Origin: Ignavibacteria bacterium
GTDB lineage: Bacteria > Bacteroidota > Ignavibacteria > OLB7
Length of the DNA stretch: 64,000 nt
NCBI GenBank assembly: GCA_020635205.1
Contig: JACKAE010000001.1
Span: 62,001 to 126,000, forward strand
Direction: 5' to 3'
The stretch's first letter is position 1; every line of letters begins with the position of its first letter. The position numbers were made by a program, and so were the translations under genes. The notes under the pieces are model-generated. The model did not search any database. It was given only the letters and a program-made list of their open reading frames with translations, and was not told where the DNA came from. Positions 43,842 through 52,779 of the stretch are shown one piece after another.

Positions 43842-44690
43842 ATGAAAAAGTTCTTGACGTATTGTCTTCTCTCAAGTGCTACGTTCTTGTTGTGCCAGGT
43901 CGGGATACTTTCGGCACAGGAACAATACGAGAGTATTGGTAAGATCCGTTTTACATCAGAGATACAGTCGGGTGATCCTGCAGTAAATATTTTTTATGGC
44001 TTTGGCACACCCTATACCGATACAACAGATCAAGCAGAAGTAGAAATTCCTTTTCTTCCACCCCAAAACTACTATGCTTGGCTGAACAGAGTCTGTGATG
44101 GGCCTTTTGCTGGTGACCCCTGTATCTGGCAGGAAGATTTTCGAGGAGTTCCTGATTCAGTCGCAAGTGGTGATAAAACGGAATTCACCCTTACGTTTAA
44201 CATTGGATTGCGGAACAATACAGGAGGCTCGCTTCGCTTAACGATTCTCAATCCTGACTGGCCTGCAGGAGTAGACTCAATTAACCTTGTCGATCCTATT
44301 GTACCGACTGCGTTCAATAAAACCTTTACAAGGCCTGCAACGGCTCTAATTGAAGATCGGTTTACGACAAAGCTGACACTCACGGTTTACTATAACCTTG
44401 CAACGTTGTCAGTACACTCTGCTGAAGCTGATGAGTCTGGTACGAATCACTTGCTGGTCGCTCCCAATCCTATCCTAAATGGTGGGATTCATGTAACTGG
44501 CAACATAGATGCCGGAGACCATCTACTAATAGTAAACAGTCGAGGAGAAGTTATCTCTCGCTTTGAAGCCTCACAATCAGAGGAAAGGATTGAGTTTGGA
44601 AGTGAGATACCATCAGGAGGATATTTCCTCCTACACTTGAACAGACAAGGGGTTGTAGTAGGACGACAAACTTTTCAAGTTATTCGGTAA
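43842..44690 (+). CDS. T9SS-exported small surface protein
   Basis: A 282-residue protein read from the ATG at 43842 (MKKFLTYCLLSSATFLLCQV, GILSA, then Q), a good signal peptide. AAAGGG lies 9 bp upstream; an ATG at 43833 is an alternative. The body is a single beta-rich domain with 'IGKIRFTSEIQSGDPAVNIFYGFGTPYTD' and a pair of Cys in 'RVCDGPFAGDPCIW'. The C-terminal ~75 residues are a sorting domain (APNPILNGGIHVTGNIDAGD ... GGYFLLHLNRQGVVVGRQTFQVIR). It lies after a terminator, so it has its own promoter. No family recognised. Confidence 0.75.
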   Translation: MKKFLTYCLLSSATFLLCQVGILSAQEQYESIGKIRFTSEIQSGDPAVNIFYGFGTPYTDTTDQAEVEIPFLPPQNYYAWLNRVCDGPFAGDPCIWQEDFRGVPDSVASGDKTEFTLTFNIGLRNNTGGSLRLTILNPDWPAGVDSINLVDPIVPTAFNKTFTRPATALIEDRFTTKLTLTVYYNLATLSVHSAEADESGTNHLLVAPNPILNGGIHVTGNIDAGDHLLIVNSRGEVISRFEASQSEERIEFGSEIPSGGYFLLHLNRQGVVVGRQTFQVIR

Positions 44691-44844
44691 TATCGGGGAA
44701 GCAGAAGCTCTCTCTGCCGGTGTGCAATTCCAAGAAAACCGATCCGTTGTTAAACGGTATCTTTCGGAGTGCATCCGAGTAATCCTTGCCATCTACAGGG
44801 TGAGCAAGCCGAAGCGACCACATCATTATTTCAAGCAAAGAATT

Positions 44845-45366
44845 ATGCGAATCTCGAACATTATTCCGACAACGTTGATTGCATTTTTTGTAGTTGTTGC
44901 CGGAAGTCTTGCTCAGAACCTCTCAACACTTAACACTCCATTAGAAACTCCTGACGGCACACAGACCTCATTGGCTGAAATCGGTGAAGGGAAAGTGATT
45001 ATCGTTAGCTACGGTGCAACGTGGTGTGTGCCTTGCAAAAAGGAGATGCAGGCCGTTAACAACATCTACGATAGCTTGCAAGCACATGGCATTGAGTACG
45101 TGGCAGTCTTCATTGACAATACTAAAACAATGTCGAAGGTTGGACCTTACGTCAATGCTAAGAAGTTCAAGTTCCCTGTTTTGCTTGATCCAAGCCAGGA
45201 GACCTTTGAGGCGGTGAACGGAACAGAAGTACCATATGCATTGATCTACGATCAGAATGGCGAACTGAAATTCAAGCACGACGGATATTTTGAGGGAGAC
45301 GAAGAGCATCTGATGGAAGAAGCGGTGAGTTTGATTGAGGGGACGGAAACTGGAGATAGCGAGTAG
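44845..45366 (+). CDS. TlpA-like periplasmic thioredoxin
   Basis: A 173-residue protein from the ATG at 44845; the frame upstream to 44722 lacks coding character. The signal peptide (IIPTTLIAFFVVVAGSLA, then Q) is followed by a thioredoxin fold: TPDGTQTSLAEIGEGKVIIV, the active site GATWCVPCKKEM, and 'KFPVLLDPSQETFEAVNGTEVPYALIYDQNGELKFKHDGY' with the cis-Pro (VPYA). It is a periplasmic disulfide reductase or isomerase type. It is followed by a DUF6029-like outer-membrane protein and an Omp28-like protein that itself carries a CxxC, so the three probably form a functional set. A terminator hairpin at 45463 separates it from the next gene, so co-transcription is not certain. Confidence 0.85.
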   Translation: MRISNIIPTTLIAFFVVVAGSLAQNLSTLNTPLETPDGTQTSLAEIGEGKVIIVSYGATWCVPCKKEMQAVNNIYDSLQAHGIEYVAVFIDNTKTMSKVGPYVNAKKFKFPVLLDPSQETFEAVNGTEVPYALIYDQNGELKFKHDGYFEGDEEHLMEEAVSLIEGTETGDSE

Positions 45367-45462
45367 AAAACGTAAGAGAAAATCCGATTGGGTACTTCTT
45401 CTACTGGAGTACTACCCGGCTTCTCGCTTCTCATTCAGAAGATCGTGATTGCATAGGAATAC

Positions 45463-45497
45463 AAGCCGAAGTGGAGAGATACTCCACTTCGGCTTTT
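45463..45497 (+). terminator. intrinsic terminator
   Basis: AAGCCGAAGTGGAG, loop AGATA, CTCCACTTCGGCTT, then TT: a perfect 14-bp stem after the TlpA-like gene. TATCTTTA just downstream may belong to the next gene's promoter (one mismatch to TAnnTTTG). Confidence 0.85.
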
Positions 45498-45587
45498 GTG
45501 TTATCTTTAGAGTTGAACTAAAGACAAGAATATCCAACAAACTTTGATTCTGTTGTGACTGCTGACAAAAATCGACACTTTCGACTG

Positions 45588-47294
45588 ATGGCAAGGTTCC
45601 TTTCAGTAGCAATCCTGTGTAGTATCCTTCTCAATGTTCGTACAACGCTGGCTCAGAAAGCTGACTTCTCAGTTGCCAACGATTTTCGCTATGGTATCGG
45701 AGAACAATATCAGAACGAAGATGTTGCTCGGAAAGAGTACTTGGAGAATCTCTTCAACGGCCGTGTCAACGTCTCGAATAACTTAGGGAATCTTCTTCTC
45801 GGCTTCCGTGTGCAGCTTGATCGTCCCAGAGAGTTCGGTCCTGACACTGTCGGTCTGACACAGTTCTTCGCCGAAGTCAAAAAAGATGGGTTGACCGCCA
45901 GAGGTGGGACGTTCTATCACTTGGTAGGGACAGGATTAGTGATGAATACGTTCGAAAGCCGACCGATTGGATTCAATACCCAAACACAAGGGGTGAACAT
46001 CGACTATAAGCGAAAGGAGTTCAAAGGGGGTGTCTATGGTGGAACAATGGCGTATGCCGACATTCTGGCTACGAATAGGGTCGAGGATTATCTCATGAGA
46101 GGAGCTTGGGGAGAGGGAAGCCCTATCGACGAAGTCAAGTTCGGTGCATCATTCCTCTCAGCTACTGGGCAAAAGAAAAGGGGTGTGTTCAGTAATGACT
46201 TTGACGCCTATTTACGAGAAGGATATATCGAAGGGAATTACGAAGGTTTTACAGCACTCTATAACTGGGTCGACAAGCGGTCTGTGATTGACAGCGTAGA
46301 CAGAACTCTCAGTTCATCTACAAACTACGGTACTGGTTGGTATGGCAAACTTGGGTACACTGGTGATATCTTCGGTGTAACTGCTGAGTATAAAGATTAT
46401 CGCTTTGATCTTGTTGAACCAAGGGATCGTGATGTCTCCGCACGGCCAACTCGTGCACTTCCGTTTCAAAATGGTCCAACCTTGGTTCCAGAACATGACA
46501 AAACTCTCTTAGCACGTAATCCCCACACAATTGATTTTAGTGATGAACTTGGATTTCAGCTTTCAGGACTTGTTGTTCCAACAGAAGATTTAACCATCAG
46601 TTTCGTTGCAACGGCAGCAAGCCGCCACGCAGCATATAATCCGGTGGTTGTAACCGACACCCTCGGTATTGAGTCACTTAACTTTCAGTTGATCGATGAT
46701 AAACGACTCTCTTTCCCTGAGTTAGGTGATGCACGATACTCTCCTTACTGGGAGATATTTGCACAAGCCGAATATCTGTTGAATGACAATATCACTATGA
46801 TATTTGGGCTACAACGAAAAGACAATGTAATCTACTACGATAGGCTGAGTGTGGAAATTCCTAAAGCCACAGTGGAAACCTCCAAGGTATTCGGTGGCTT
46901 GATAGAGTCGACAGTGCTACTTTCTCACGGCAACAGTCTTCACGCGATTCTGGAAGCTCAACGAGTTTTTGAATCGAAGAAAATCTCTGAGCAGAATGAC
47001 TCGCTTGGCATCAAGGCATCAGATGGGAAGTTTATTAACACCCTTCTGACCCTTGAGTTCACGCATTCGCCTCGATGGTCTGCAAATGCCCGCGTTGAGT
47101 GGTCATCGACTGATAAGGAGCAGGGAGGACGCCAGCTTTGGCCAGTGGTGGGAGGAACGTATCGTATTGGGCGGGCACACACGGTTGGAGCACAATATGG
47201 ATGGGAGCGTGGAGGTGTTGTTTGTACCGGTGGAGTTTGCCGGTTTATCAATCCCTTCACAGGCTTTCGTCTGAATATTACCAGCAAACTGTGA
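45588..47294 (+). CDS. outer-membrane protein, DUF6029-like
   Basis: A 568-residue protein from the ATG at 45588 (MARFLSVAILCSILLNVRTT, LA, then Q); an in-frame GTG at 45555 would only add charged residues. The mature protein is beta-barrel-like along its length, with early segments 'DFRYGIGEQYQNEDVARKEYLENLFNGRVNVS' and 'FFAEVKKDGLTARGGTFYHLVGTGLVMNTFE', which recall the DUF6029 family of Bacteroidota outer-membrane proteins (from memory). It ends in an aromatic/hydrophobic strand 'GFRLNITSKL'. It is flanked by a TlpA-like thioredoxin and an Omp28-like protein, an association I have seen in Bacteroidota genomes. The biochemical role is unknown. Confidence 0.72.
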   Translation: MARFLSVAILCSILLNVRTTLAQKADFSVANDFRYGIGEQYQNEDVARKEYLENLFNGRVNVSNNLGNLLLGFRVQLDRPREFGPDTVGLTQFFAEVKKDGLTARGGTFYHLVGTGLVMNTFESRPIGFNTQTQGVNIDYKRKEFKGGVYGGTMAYADILATNRVEDYLMRGAWGEGSPIDEVKFGASFLSATGQKKRGVFSNDFDAYLREGYIEGNYEGFTALYNWVDKRSVIDSVDRTLSSSTNYGTGWYGKLGYTGDIFGVTAEYKDYRFDLVEPRDRDVSARPTRALPFQNGPTLVPEHDKTLLARNPHTIDFSDELGFQLSGLVVPTEDLTISFVATAASRHAAYNPVVVTDTLGIESLNFQLIDDKRLSFPELGDARYSPYWEIFAQAEYLLNDNITMIFGLQRKDNVIYYDRLSVEIPKATVETSKVFGGLIESTVLLSHGNSLHAILEAQRVFESKKISEQNDSLGIKASDGKFINTLLTLEFTHSPRWSANARVEWSSTDKEQGGRQLWPVVGGTYRIGRAHTVGAQYGWERGGVVCTGGVCRFINPFTGFRLNITSKL

Positions 47295-47350
47295 GAGAAC
47301 AAACAGATTAATTACTATAGAAGATTAGTATAACGATAGAGGAGAGTACT

Positions 47351-48412
47351 ATGAATTACCAACGACTTTTTGCGACTATTGGAGTGTTTGGCCTGCTCGT
47401 TGTTGCAGTAGCAACGGCGCAACATCAGCGTATCGTTCTAATGGAAGATTTCAGTAGCGTAACCTGTGTGAATTGTCCGCAGGCTGCTGAGTATGTCACG
47501 AAGATTGCAAAAGAAAACCCAAGCCGGATTGTGACGATTCAGTGGCACTTAGATATTCCCGGAAGGAATGATCCATTCTATCAGCAGAACAAGCCTCATA
47601 ACGACGCCAGAGATGCATACTACGGGAAATTCAACGCGCTTCCTCAAGTATTTGTTGACGGCTTTGGTCTGGGAACTGGATCGACGAACGAAGCAACAAT
47701 CAGAAGTGATGTTAACTCGCAATTAAATGAACCGTCGCCAATTGCCCTAACCCTAACACATGTGAATGATGGGGGAACCTACCGGGTTGGCGTTACAGCA
47801 AATTCAAATGAAGGGCTTGGAGATGGATACAGACTATATGTTGCCGCGGTCGAAGGACTCGTAGAGCGTCCAGAATCATATTTCTCAAAAAGCCAGCCAT
47901 ACTATAAGGAAACGGCTTTTCACGATCTCTTCCGGACGTTCGTTTCACCTGTTGAGGGTGTCACAGTAAAGCTAAACCCAAAACAGTCACAGACATTCAA
48001 CTACACCTACACTCTCGGTGATGATTGGGATCCAACGAAGATGTATATCGTTGCTTGGGTACAGGATGAGTTCACGAACGAAGTTGTTCAGGCAGGGTTC
48101 TCACCACGAACTGGCGCAACTTTAACAGTAACCGAACCGAACCCAATGGGCGGTTATAGTCTTGCGAACATTGTTCCAAATCCAGCAACAGAGAACGTTC
48201 GCGTTAATTTCACACTCGGGAATGTTGAGAGTAGTACAATCACACTCCACGACGCATATGGGAAACTTGTATCTGAGACTGATTTAGGACGCGTAGAGGA
48301 AGGAGAGCATGGCGTTGAGCTTGCCACCGAAGAGCTTGTTCCCGGTCTTTACACGGTAACCCTGCACGCCGGCGAGTACAGAGCATCGCGGAAGTTGATT
48401 GTAGTGAAGTAG
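47351..48412 (+). CDS. Omp28-related T9SS-exported thioredoxin-like protein
   Basis: A 353-residue protein with a signal peptide (LFATIGVFGLLVVAVATA, then Q). It resembles the Omp28 family: 'RIVLMEDFSSVTCVNCPQAAEYVTKIAKENPSRIVTIQWHL', a thioredoxin-like start with a CVNC motif, then 'ARDAYYGKFNALPQVFVDGF' with the cis-Pro position, and a C-terminal beta domain. The final ~75 residues form a T9SS sorting domain (VPNPATENVRVNFTLGNVES ... EYRASRKLIVVK). A ribosome site GAGGAGAGTACT precedes the ATG. It follows the DUF6029-like gene by 56 bp and probably shares its transcript. The likely role is surface redox or adhesion. Confidence 0.85.
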   Translation: MNYQRLFATIGVFGLLVVAVATAQHQRIVLMEDFSSVTCVNCPQAAEYVTKIAKENPSRIVTIQWHLDIPGRNDPFYQQNKPHNDARDAYYGKFNALPQVFVDGFGLGTGSTNEATIRSDVNSQLNEPSPIALTLTHVNDGGTYRVGVTANSNEGLGDGYRLYVAAVEGLVERPESYFSKSQPYYKETAFHDLFRTFVSPVEGVTVKLNPKQSQTFNYTYTLGDDWDPTKMYIVAWVQDEFTNEVVQAGFSPRTGATLTVTEPNPMGGYSLANIVPNPATENVRVNFTLGNVESSTITLHDAYGKLVSETDLGRVEEGEHGVELATEELVPGLYTVTLHAGEYRASRKLIVVK

Positions 48413-48422
48413 CAGAGAGAAC

Positions 48423-48445
48423 TCAAAAGTAGAAATTCAAAATTG
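48423..48445 (+). repeat. A-rich dispersed repeat, third copy
   Basis: CTCAAAAGTAGAAATTCA, continuing AAAATTG, shares its core with 16754-16785 and the inverted copy at 19451-19482. It lies between the Omp28-like stop codon and the terminator. Confidence 0.4.
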
Positions 48446-48453
48446 TAGAGTTG

Positions 48454-48483
48454 GTGGGGAGCTTACCTTTGGGGGCTCCCCAC
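48454..48483. terminator. terminator between convergent genes
   Basis: GTGGGGAGC, 12-nt loop, GCTCCCCAC. It lies between the Omp28-like gene (+) and nth (-) and could serve either direction, although the T-runs are weak. Confidence 0.65.
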
Positions 48484-49128
48484 TTATGTTTGTGCCGATG
48501 GACAGAGGAGCACGACGGGACACTCCGGGCATTTCGGGCGGCGCGCAATGCAGATAGCCCTACCATGTTCGGCCAACAGGTGACTAAATTTCACCCACTT
48601 CTCTTTGGGAACTACTTCCTCCAACTGTTTCTCGATCACGTCAGGGTTCTGGGAATCGGCAAGCCTCAGCAAGTTGCTAATGCGCTTTACGTGCGTGTCC
48701 ACAACAAGTCCCGGCACGCCAAAGCAATGTCCTAACAGCACGTTTGCTGTCTTCCTGCCAACACCGGGGAGTGTAATCAACTCTTCCATCGTTCGAGGCA
48801 CTTCCCTGCCATGTTCTGTTATCAGAGCTTCACAGGCTCCTCGAATTGACTTTGCTTTGTTCCGATAGAAACCAGTACTAAAAATTGCTTGCTCAAGCTC
48901 TTCTACCGGTGCAGCGAGAAAGTCTTGCGGTGTCGGATAGTGCTCGAACAGTCCCGGAGTCACGCTGTTCACCCGCTCATCTGTACACTGTGCAGATAGT
49001 ATCGTAGCAATCAGAAGCTGGAAAGGTGAGTTGTAGTGTAGTGCAATCTTCGCCTCGGAATATGTCTCTTCTAAGAGGGCAATGATTTTAACAGCACGCT
49101 TGCGCGTTGCAGTAGGAGATTCAGGCAT
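48484..49128 (-). CDS. nth: endonuclease III
   Basis: A 214-residue DNA glycosylase/AP lyase for oxidised pyrimidines in base-excision repair. The helix-hairpin-helix LPGVGRKTANVLLGHCFGVP contains the catalytic Lys, and VVDTHVKRISNLL the catalytic Asp. The iron-sulfur ligands C-x6-C-x2-C-x5-C are intact (CIARRPKCPECPVVLLC). I start it at ATG 49128 (MPESPTATRKRAVKIIALLE) because the longer frame to 49212 runs through the terminator of the upstream gene. It is 40 bp downstream of that terminator and may depend on read-through. Confidence 0.95.
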   Translation of the reverse strand: MPESPTATRKRAVKIIALLEETYSEAKIALHYNSPFQLLIATILSAQCTDERVNSVTPGLFEHYPTPQDFLAAPVEELEQAIFSTGFYRNKAKSIRGACEALITEHGREVPRTMEELITLPGVGRKTANVLLGHCFGVPGLVVDTHVKRISNLLRLADSQNPDVIEKQLEEVVPKEKWVKFSHLLAEHGRAICIARRPKCPECPVVLLCPSAQT

Positions 49129-49168
49129 TGCATAGTGATGTTGATGGTCGATACGATACTGGTCTGTG

Positions 49169-49208
49169 AAAAAAGGATCGCCTTGGGCAGTCTCCTGCAA
49201 GGCGATCC
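49169..49208 (-). terminator. intrinsic terminator (minus strand)
   Basis: On the minus strand: GGATCGCCTTG, 12-nt loop, CAAGGCGATCC, followed by six T (49169-49174). It ends the Kbp-like transcript before nth. Confidence 0.9.
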
Positions 49209-49234
49209 TCAATTACTGGAAAAGGTTTTGGAAT

Positions 49235-49609
49235 CTATTCTGGAATAAAAATCCTCTGCCCTATCTGAATGCGATCTGGGTCGCTTAGTTGATAGGTATT
49301 TGCCTTGAAAATTTCAGGATAGCGATTAGCGTTGCCCAAATACTGCGCGGCAATTTTGCTCAGTGTCTCTCCCGGTTGCACCTCATGAAACTGTGCTCCG
49401 GTCGAGTCAACCTGAATATCTGCTTCGATGTCAACAGGATTTTCGCCCCCAATTGCTTTAATTTTATCCCACAACAAATCCTTGTGCCCTTGTACCGGAA
49501 CTGTGCCGGTGATCTTTAGTTTTCCGTCGGCTTCCTCTACATTTCCGTTCTTGACATTCAACTCTTTTCCAAGCTCGAGAACTGGGTTATACTTTTCGTG
49601 TAATGACAT
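49235..49609 (-). CDS. Kbp/YgaU-like protein, BON-like plus LysM
   Basis: A 124-residue protein with a BON-like N-terminal domain (about 28-68, 'EEADGKLKITGTVPVQGHKDLLWDKI' to 'DIEADIQVDSTG') and a C-terminal LysM domain (75-123, 'HEVQPGETLSKIAAQYLGNANRYPEIFKANT' and 'DPDRIQIGQRIFIPE'). The order and sequence match E. coli Kbp (YgaU), a cytoplasmic K+-binding protein of 149 residues. There is no signal peptide, which supports the cytoplasmic Kbp-type role over peptidoglycan binding. It has its own terminator downstream and a TATATTTG box on the minus strand at 49730-49737, ~120 bp upstream. Confidence 0.85.
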   Translation of the reverse strand: MSLHEKYNPVLELGKELNVKNGNVEEADGKLKITGTVPVQGHKDLLWDKIKAIGGENPVDIEADIQVDSTGAQFHEVQPGETLSKIAAQYLGNANRYPEIFKANTYQLSDPDRIQIGQRIFIPE

Positions 49610-49729
49610 ATAATCCTCCTTCGTTGAAAGTATGATAGATCAATTCCTGAAGATAGGAGTTCGGATGCAAACCGGGAAGAGTCCCCTCTGATTTTTTCTG
49701 GAGATGAACTGTTTATTCGGTGACTGTCG

Positions 49730-49737
49730 CAAATATA
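49730..49737 (-). promoter_or_regulatory. possible -7 box for the Kbp-like gene
   Basis: TATATTTG on the minus strand fits TAnnTTTG, but no TTG lies 19-21 bp upstream. Confidence 0.35.
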
Positions 49738-49833
49738 GTAAGCCATAAACGTGGTGCTCTCACCTTGCCAATCTATGGGAAGGATTGTAGATTGACCCCT
49801 TCGCAGTTATCGTCACAGGGAGGAACCTATCTA

Positions 49834-50178
49834 ATGGCAAATTCGCGGGTTGATTTGTTGCAGGGCACACTCGACATGTTGATTCTACAAACCCTGAATG
49901 AGGGAAAGAAACATGGCTATGCAATCGTTCGGCACATCCAGAGCGTTACTAACGAAGTTCTGTCTGTTGAGGAGGGGTCGCTCTATCCTGCTCTCCATCG
50001 AATGGAAGGAAAAGGTTGGATTGTATCTGAATGGGGTCTCTCCGAAAACAATCGTCGTGCCAAGTACTATCAGCTTACTCGATCAGGGAGCAAACAGTTG
50101 GAAGAGCAAGTATTAACCTGGGAACGATTTGCTGAGGCGACAGCAAAAGTTCTCGGCCTCAGTGGGAGAGGATCATGA
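49834..50178 (+). CDS. PadR-family transcriptional regulator
   Basis: A 114-residue winged-helix protein: 'LLQGTLDMLILQTLNEGKKHGYAIVRHIQSVTNEVLSVEEGSLYPALHRMEGKGWIVSEWG', then the wing 'NNRRAKYYQLTRSGSKQLEEQ'. This is the PadR subtype that pairs with ADOP permeases in Acidobacteria and relatives. The ATG at 49834 follows GGGAGGAACCTATCTA; the open frame further upstream is rejected. It lies 53 bp before the permease gene and probably represses this two-gene unit. Effector unknown. Confidence 0.9.
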   Translation: MANSRVDLLQGTLDMLILQTLNEGKKHGYAIVRHIQSVTNEVLSVEEGSLYPALHRMEGKGWIVSEWGLSENNRRAKYYQLTRSGSKQLEEQVLTWERFAEATAKVLGLSGRGS

Positions 50179-50230
50179 GCTTTGCCAGTGAGACCGAATT
50201 CGAGAACCCTATAGATTCGGGGAGATTGGT

Positions 50231-52726
50231 ATGATGCGTCGGGGAAAGATTCTTGGGGCGCTTCGAAACAGTGCGCCATTTGCTTGGCTTCGTGCTGAAG
50301 AGGAGTTGGAAGAAGAGTTCCACTTTCACATTGCGATGCGGATTGAAGAGAACCTCCGCATCGGCATGTCTCCTGCGGCTGCCGAACAAGATGCTTTCTT
50401 CCGCTTCGGAGACCAAGAGAAACTTCGCCTTGCCTGTCTTGAAGCACGAAGCGAAAACTTTTGGTACGTGGCGTTCCATCTTCTTCGTACCTCTCTGATT
50501 GTGGCTCTTGGTCTCGGTTCAACCCTTGCCCTCCTCTTCCTTGTGGATCGGGCAATGGTTCAACCTCTTTCAGCATATAACAACCCAGACCGCTTGGTGC
50601 TGATTTTTGGAGAGCAGGAAGTTATTGGAAAGGAGCATGTTGGTGTTTCTCCTCTCGACTTCAAAGACTGGTCTGCTCGGTCAACAAGTTTTAGTGATAT
50701 GGGGCTGTACCATTACCAGCAATTGCCGACAGGAGAGATCGAGCGTCCCATTGTCGCAATGCGTGGTTCCGAAGGATATTTCAGGATTGTCAAACCACGT
50801 CCTTGGATTGGCCGAAAATTTTCTGCAGATGATTTTCTTCCGTCGGCTTCCCCTTCCGTTCTCCTTACCTACGATTTCTGGAAGGATGTCTATGGGGGGG
50901 AATCTTCAGTTCTTGGGAGCACAATTGAGGTCGATGGCTGTTCTCGCACTGTGATTGGAGTAACAGACCCTGACTTTCAACCCTATACGAAAACAGATAT
51001 TCTCCTTCCCTTCCCCGTAGATTTTGTTCCCCAAAACCCTGCTGCACGCGGCAATCGATTTGCGTTTGTGTTGGCCGAACTCCTGCCGGGAATATCTCTC
51101 CAACAGGCACAGAGTGAACTGGACTTGATTACGGCAGATTTGGTTGCTCGCTATCCTGCAACAAACAACGGGTATCGTTGGGAGATTGAGTCACTGCAAC
51201 AGGCCTACATTGCTCCACTTGAGAAAGGTTTTTTTGTATTGCTCGGATCGGTGGCTTCGCTACTGTTGATTGCTCTTATCAGCACTACACGACGGTTGAT
51301 TCCCATCTCCCGACAGCAATCTTCCCATAGCTCGGTAGAGCCATTCCTCACCCTCCTCGCCTCTCTTCTCTTGGCTGGTCTGCTTGCACTTCCAATTGGA
51401 TTATATGGGGCAGATCTTTTGATGAAGACTTTTCTGGAGAATGTGGGGGATGCCTTCACTACAACCTTGGATATGAGAACCGTTGGAATTGCTGCTGGAC
51501 TAACGTTGCTTGTAGGAGTGCTGATTGCGTTGTTGCATCGTGCTGAGCAGTTGCTCCACTCTTTCTGGTTGCGTCGCAATCGTACCGTCTCATTTTTCCG
51601 TTATGCCCGAGGAGTATCTGTGTTGCAGGGAGGGCTTGCCTTAACAATAACAGTCTGCGCAGGACTAATGGTGGGAAGTTTGTCAAATCTGTACGATGCT
51701 GACCTTGGCTATCAACCTGAGAAACTGCTTTCGGTACGTGTTCTCCTTCCACACTCTCAATACCCGAGTGGTAGCGATCAAGCCAATTATTTCTACCGAG
51801 CAATGCTGAGAGTCGAGAAGTTACCCGGTGTAGAGATGGTGAGTGGGAGTGAGTCGATTCCTCTCCGCTCCAGCCGTTTTGCAATTCCCTTCACGATACT
51901 TGATCGTACCTCAAGACAGGTGAACGAAGAGACTTGGGCAGAGTTCTGCCGGGTTGGAGTTGACTACCATCAGATAATGGGAGTTCCTCTCTTGGCTGGT
52001 CGTTACTTCAACGAAGAGGATGGAGGGCGTGAAGAGCAGGTGATTGTCATCAACAGGGCGATGGCTGAGAAGTTCTGGCCGGGGGAAAACCCAGTTGGCA
52101 AAAAAGTTTGGTTGAATCATCACCCAGAGGAGCGGACAATTGTTGGGATTGTAGAAAATGTCTTCTATCACGGTCCTCGTGAAGCTCCCCTCCCTCGCAT
52201 TTACCGTTGCTACTGGCAGTTCCCCGCGAATGCGTTGACACTTGTTATCCATACATCAGGCGAGGTAAATCAGGTTGAACTTGCGGAGTCTATTAACCAG
52301 CAGTTGAAGCAGACAGGCTCAGGTGCTCTTGTGGGGAGTATTCTCTCTAACGCTGATATACGGAGTGAGTGGATTGCCCGGCTTTACGATCTGGTAGTAG
52401 TGGTCTGCATTACCGGAGTTCTTGGAATTCTTATCGCCTTCTTTACGTTTCGCCGTTTGATGGCAGACTCGCTTTGGGATGAGAGGGAAGGTCGGCGTTT
52501 TCTTCTGCCAAAGTTTAGGGAGACCCTCTGGTCCTTCTGTGGTCTCTTAGCTGTAGGTTTTATCGGAGCAATTCTTGCAATGCAGACCTTAGATGAATTT
52601 TTGTTCGACACATCTTCTCTCTTTCCTCTTATCTACGCATTCTGCGCACTTTGTACGCTTCTGCTTTTCTGGTTCGGCGGAATCTTCCCTGCCCGTCGGA
52701 TGGTGCTTCGCGTCCGAGAAAAATAA
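50231..52726 (+). CDS. ADOP-type FtsX/MacB-like permease
   Basis: An 831-residue membrane protein in the layout of the acidobacterial duplicated orphan permease family: an N-terminal prefix (LRAEEELEEEFHFHIAMRIEENLRIGMSPAAAEQDAFFRFGD), a first helix (LIVALGLGSTLALLFLVDRAM), a MacB periplasmic core, an FtsX helix set (~345-470), a second helix (QGGLALTITVCAGLMVGSL), a second periplasmic core (~500-720), and final FtsX helices (~725-825). The first FtsX unit looks degenerate: the usual conserved Asn/Arg-rich loop between its helices is reduced to 'STTRRLIPISRQQ'. No ATPase gene is adjacent, as is typical ('orphan'). The export substrate is unknown. Regulated by the adjacent PadR gene (inference). 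Confidence 0.88.
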   Translation: MMRRGKILGALRNSAPFAWLRAEEELEEEFHFHIAMRIEENLRIGMSPAAAEQDAFFRFGDQEKLRLACLEARSENFWYVAFHLLRTSLIVALGLGSTLALLFLVDRAMVQPLSAYNNPDRLVLIFGEQEVIGKEHVGVSPLDFKDWSARSTSFSDMGLYHYQQLPTGEIERPIVAMRGSEGYFRIVKPRPWIGRKFSADDFLPSASPSVLLTYDFWKDVYGGESSVLGSTIEVDGCSRTVIGVTDPDFQPYTKTDILLPFPVDFVPQNPAARGNRFAFVLAELLPGISLQQAQSELDLITADLVARYPATNNGYRWEIESLQQAYIAPLEKGFFVLLGSVASLLLIALISTTRRLIPISRQQSSHSSVEPFLTLLASLLLAGLLALPIGLYGADLLMKTFLENVGDAFTTTLDMRTVGIAAGLTLLVGVLIALLHRAEQLLHSFWLRRNRTVSFFRYARGVSVLQGGLALTITVCAGLMVGSLSNLYDADLGYQPEKLLSVRVLLPHSQYPSGSDQANYFYRAMLRVEKLPGVEMVSGSESIPLRSSRFAIPFTILDRTSRQVNEETWAEFCRVGVDYHQIMGVPLLAGRYFNEEDGGREEQVIVINRAMAEKFWPGENPVGKKVWLNHHPEERTIVGIVENVFYHGPREAPLPRIYRCYWQFPANALTLVIHTSGEVNQVELAESINQQLKQTGSGALVGSILSNADIRSEWIARLYDLVVVVCITGVLGILIAFFTFRRLMADSLWDEREGRRFLLPKFRETLWSFCGLLAVGFIGAILAMQTLDEFLFDTSSLFPLIYAFCALCTLLLFWFGGIFPARRMVLRVREK

Positions 52727-52741
52727 TATTTGGGATACCCC

Positions 52742-52772
52742 TTGCCATTCTATGGGAGTCCTCTTATATTTG
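52742..52772 (+). promoter_or_regulatory. Bacteroidetes-type promoter of an orphan RNA
   Basis: TTG (52742-52744), 20 bp, TATATTTG (52765-52772), directly after the permease stop codon. It fires into a 167-bp gap that holds no open reading frame but ends in a T7-tailed stem. Confidence 0.65.
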
Positions 52773-52779
52773 CTTCCAT

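Noticed and set aside
48443..48471. TTG-N18-TACCTTTG promoter antisense to nth
   Set aside because: The -7 match lies inside a terminator loop, spacing is short, and nothing downstream supports a transcript.
49129..49212. Longer start for nth
   Set aside because: It overlaps the terminator of the upstream Kbp-like gene and adds no conserved residues.
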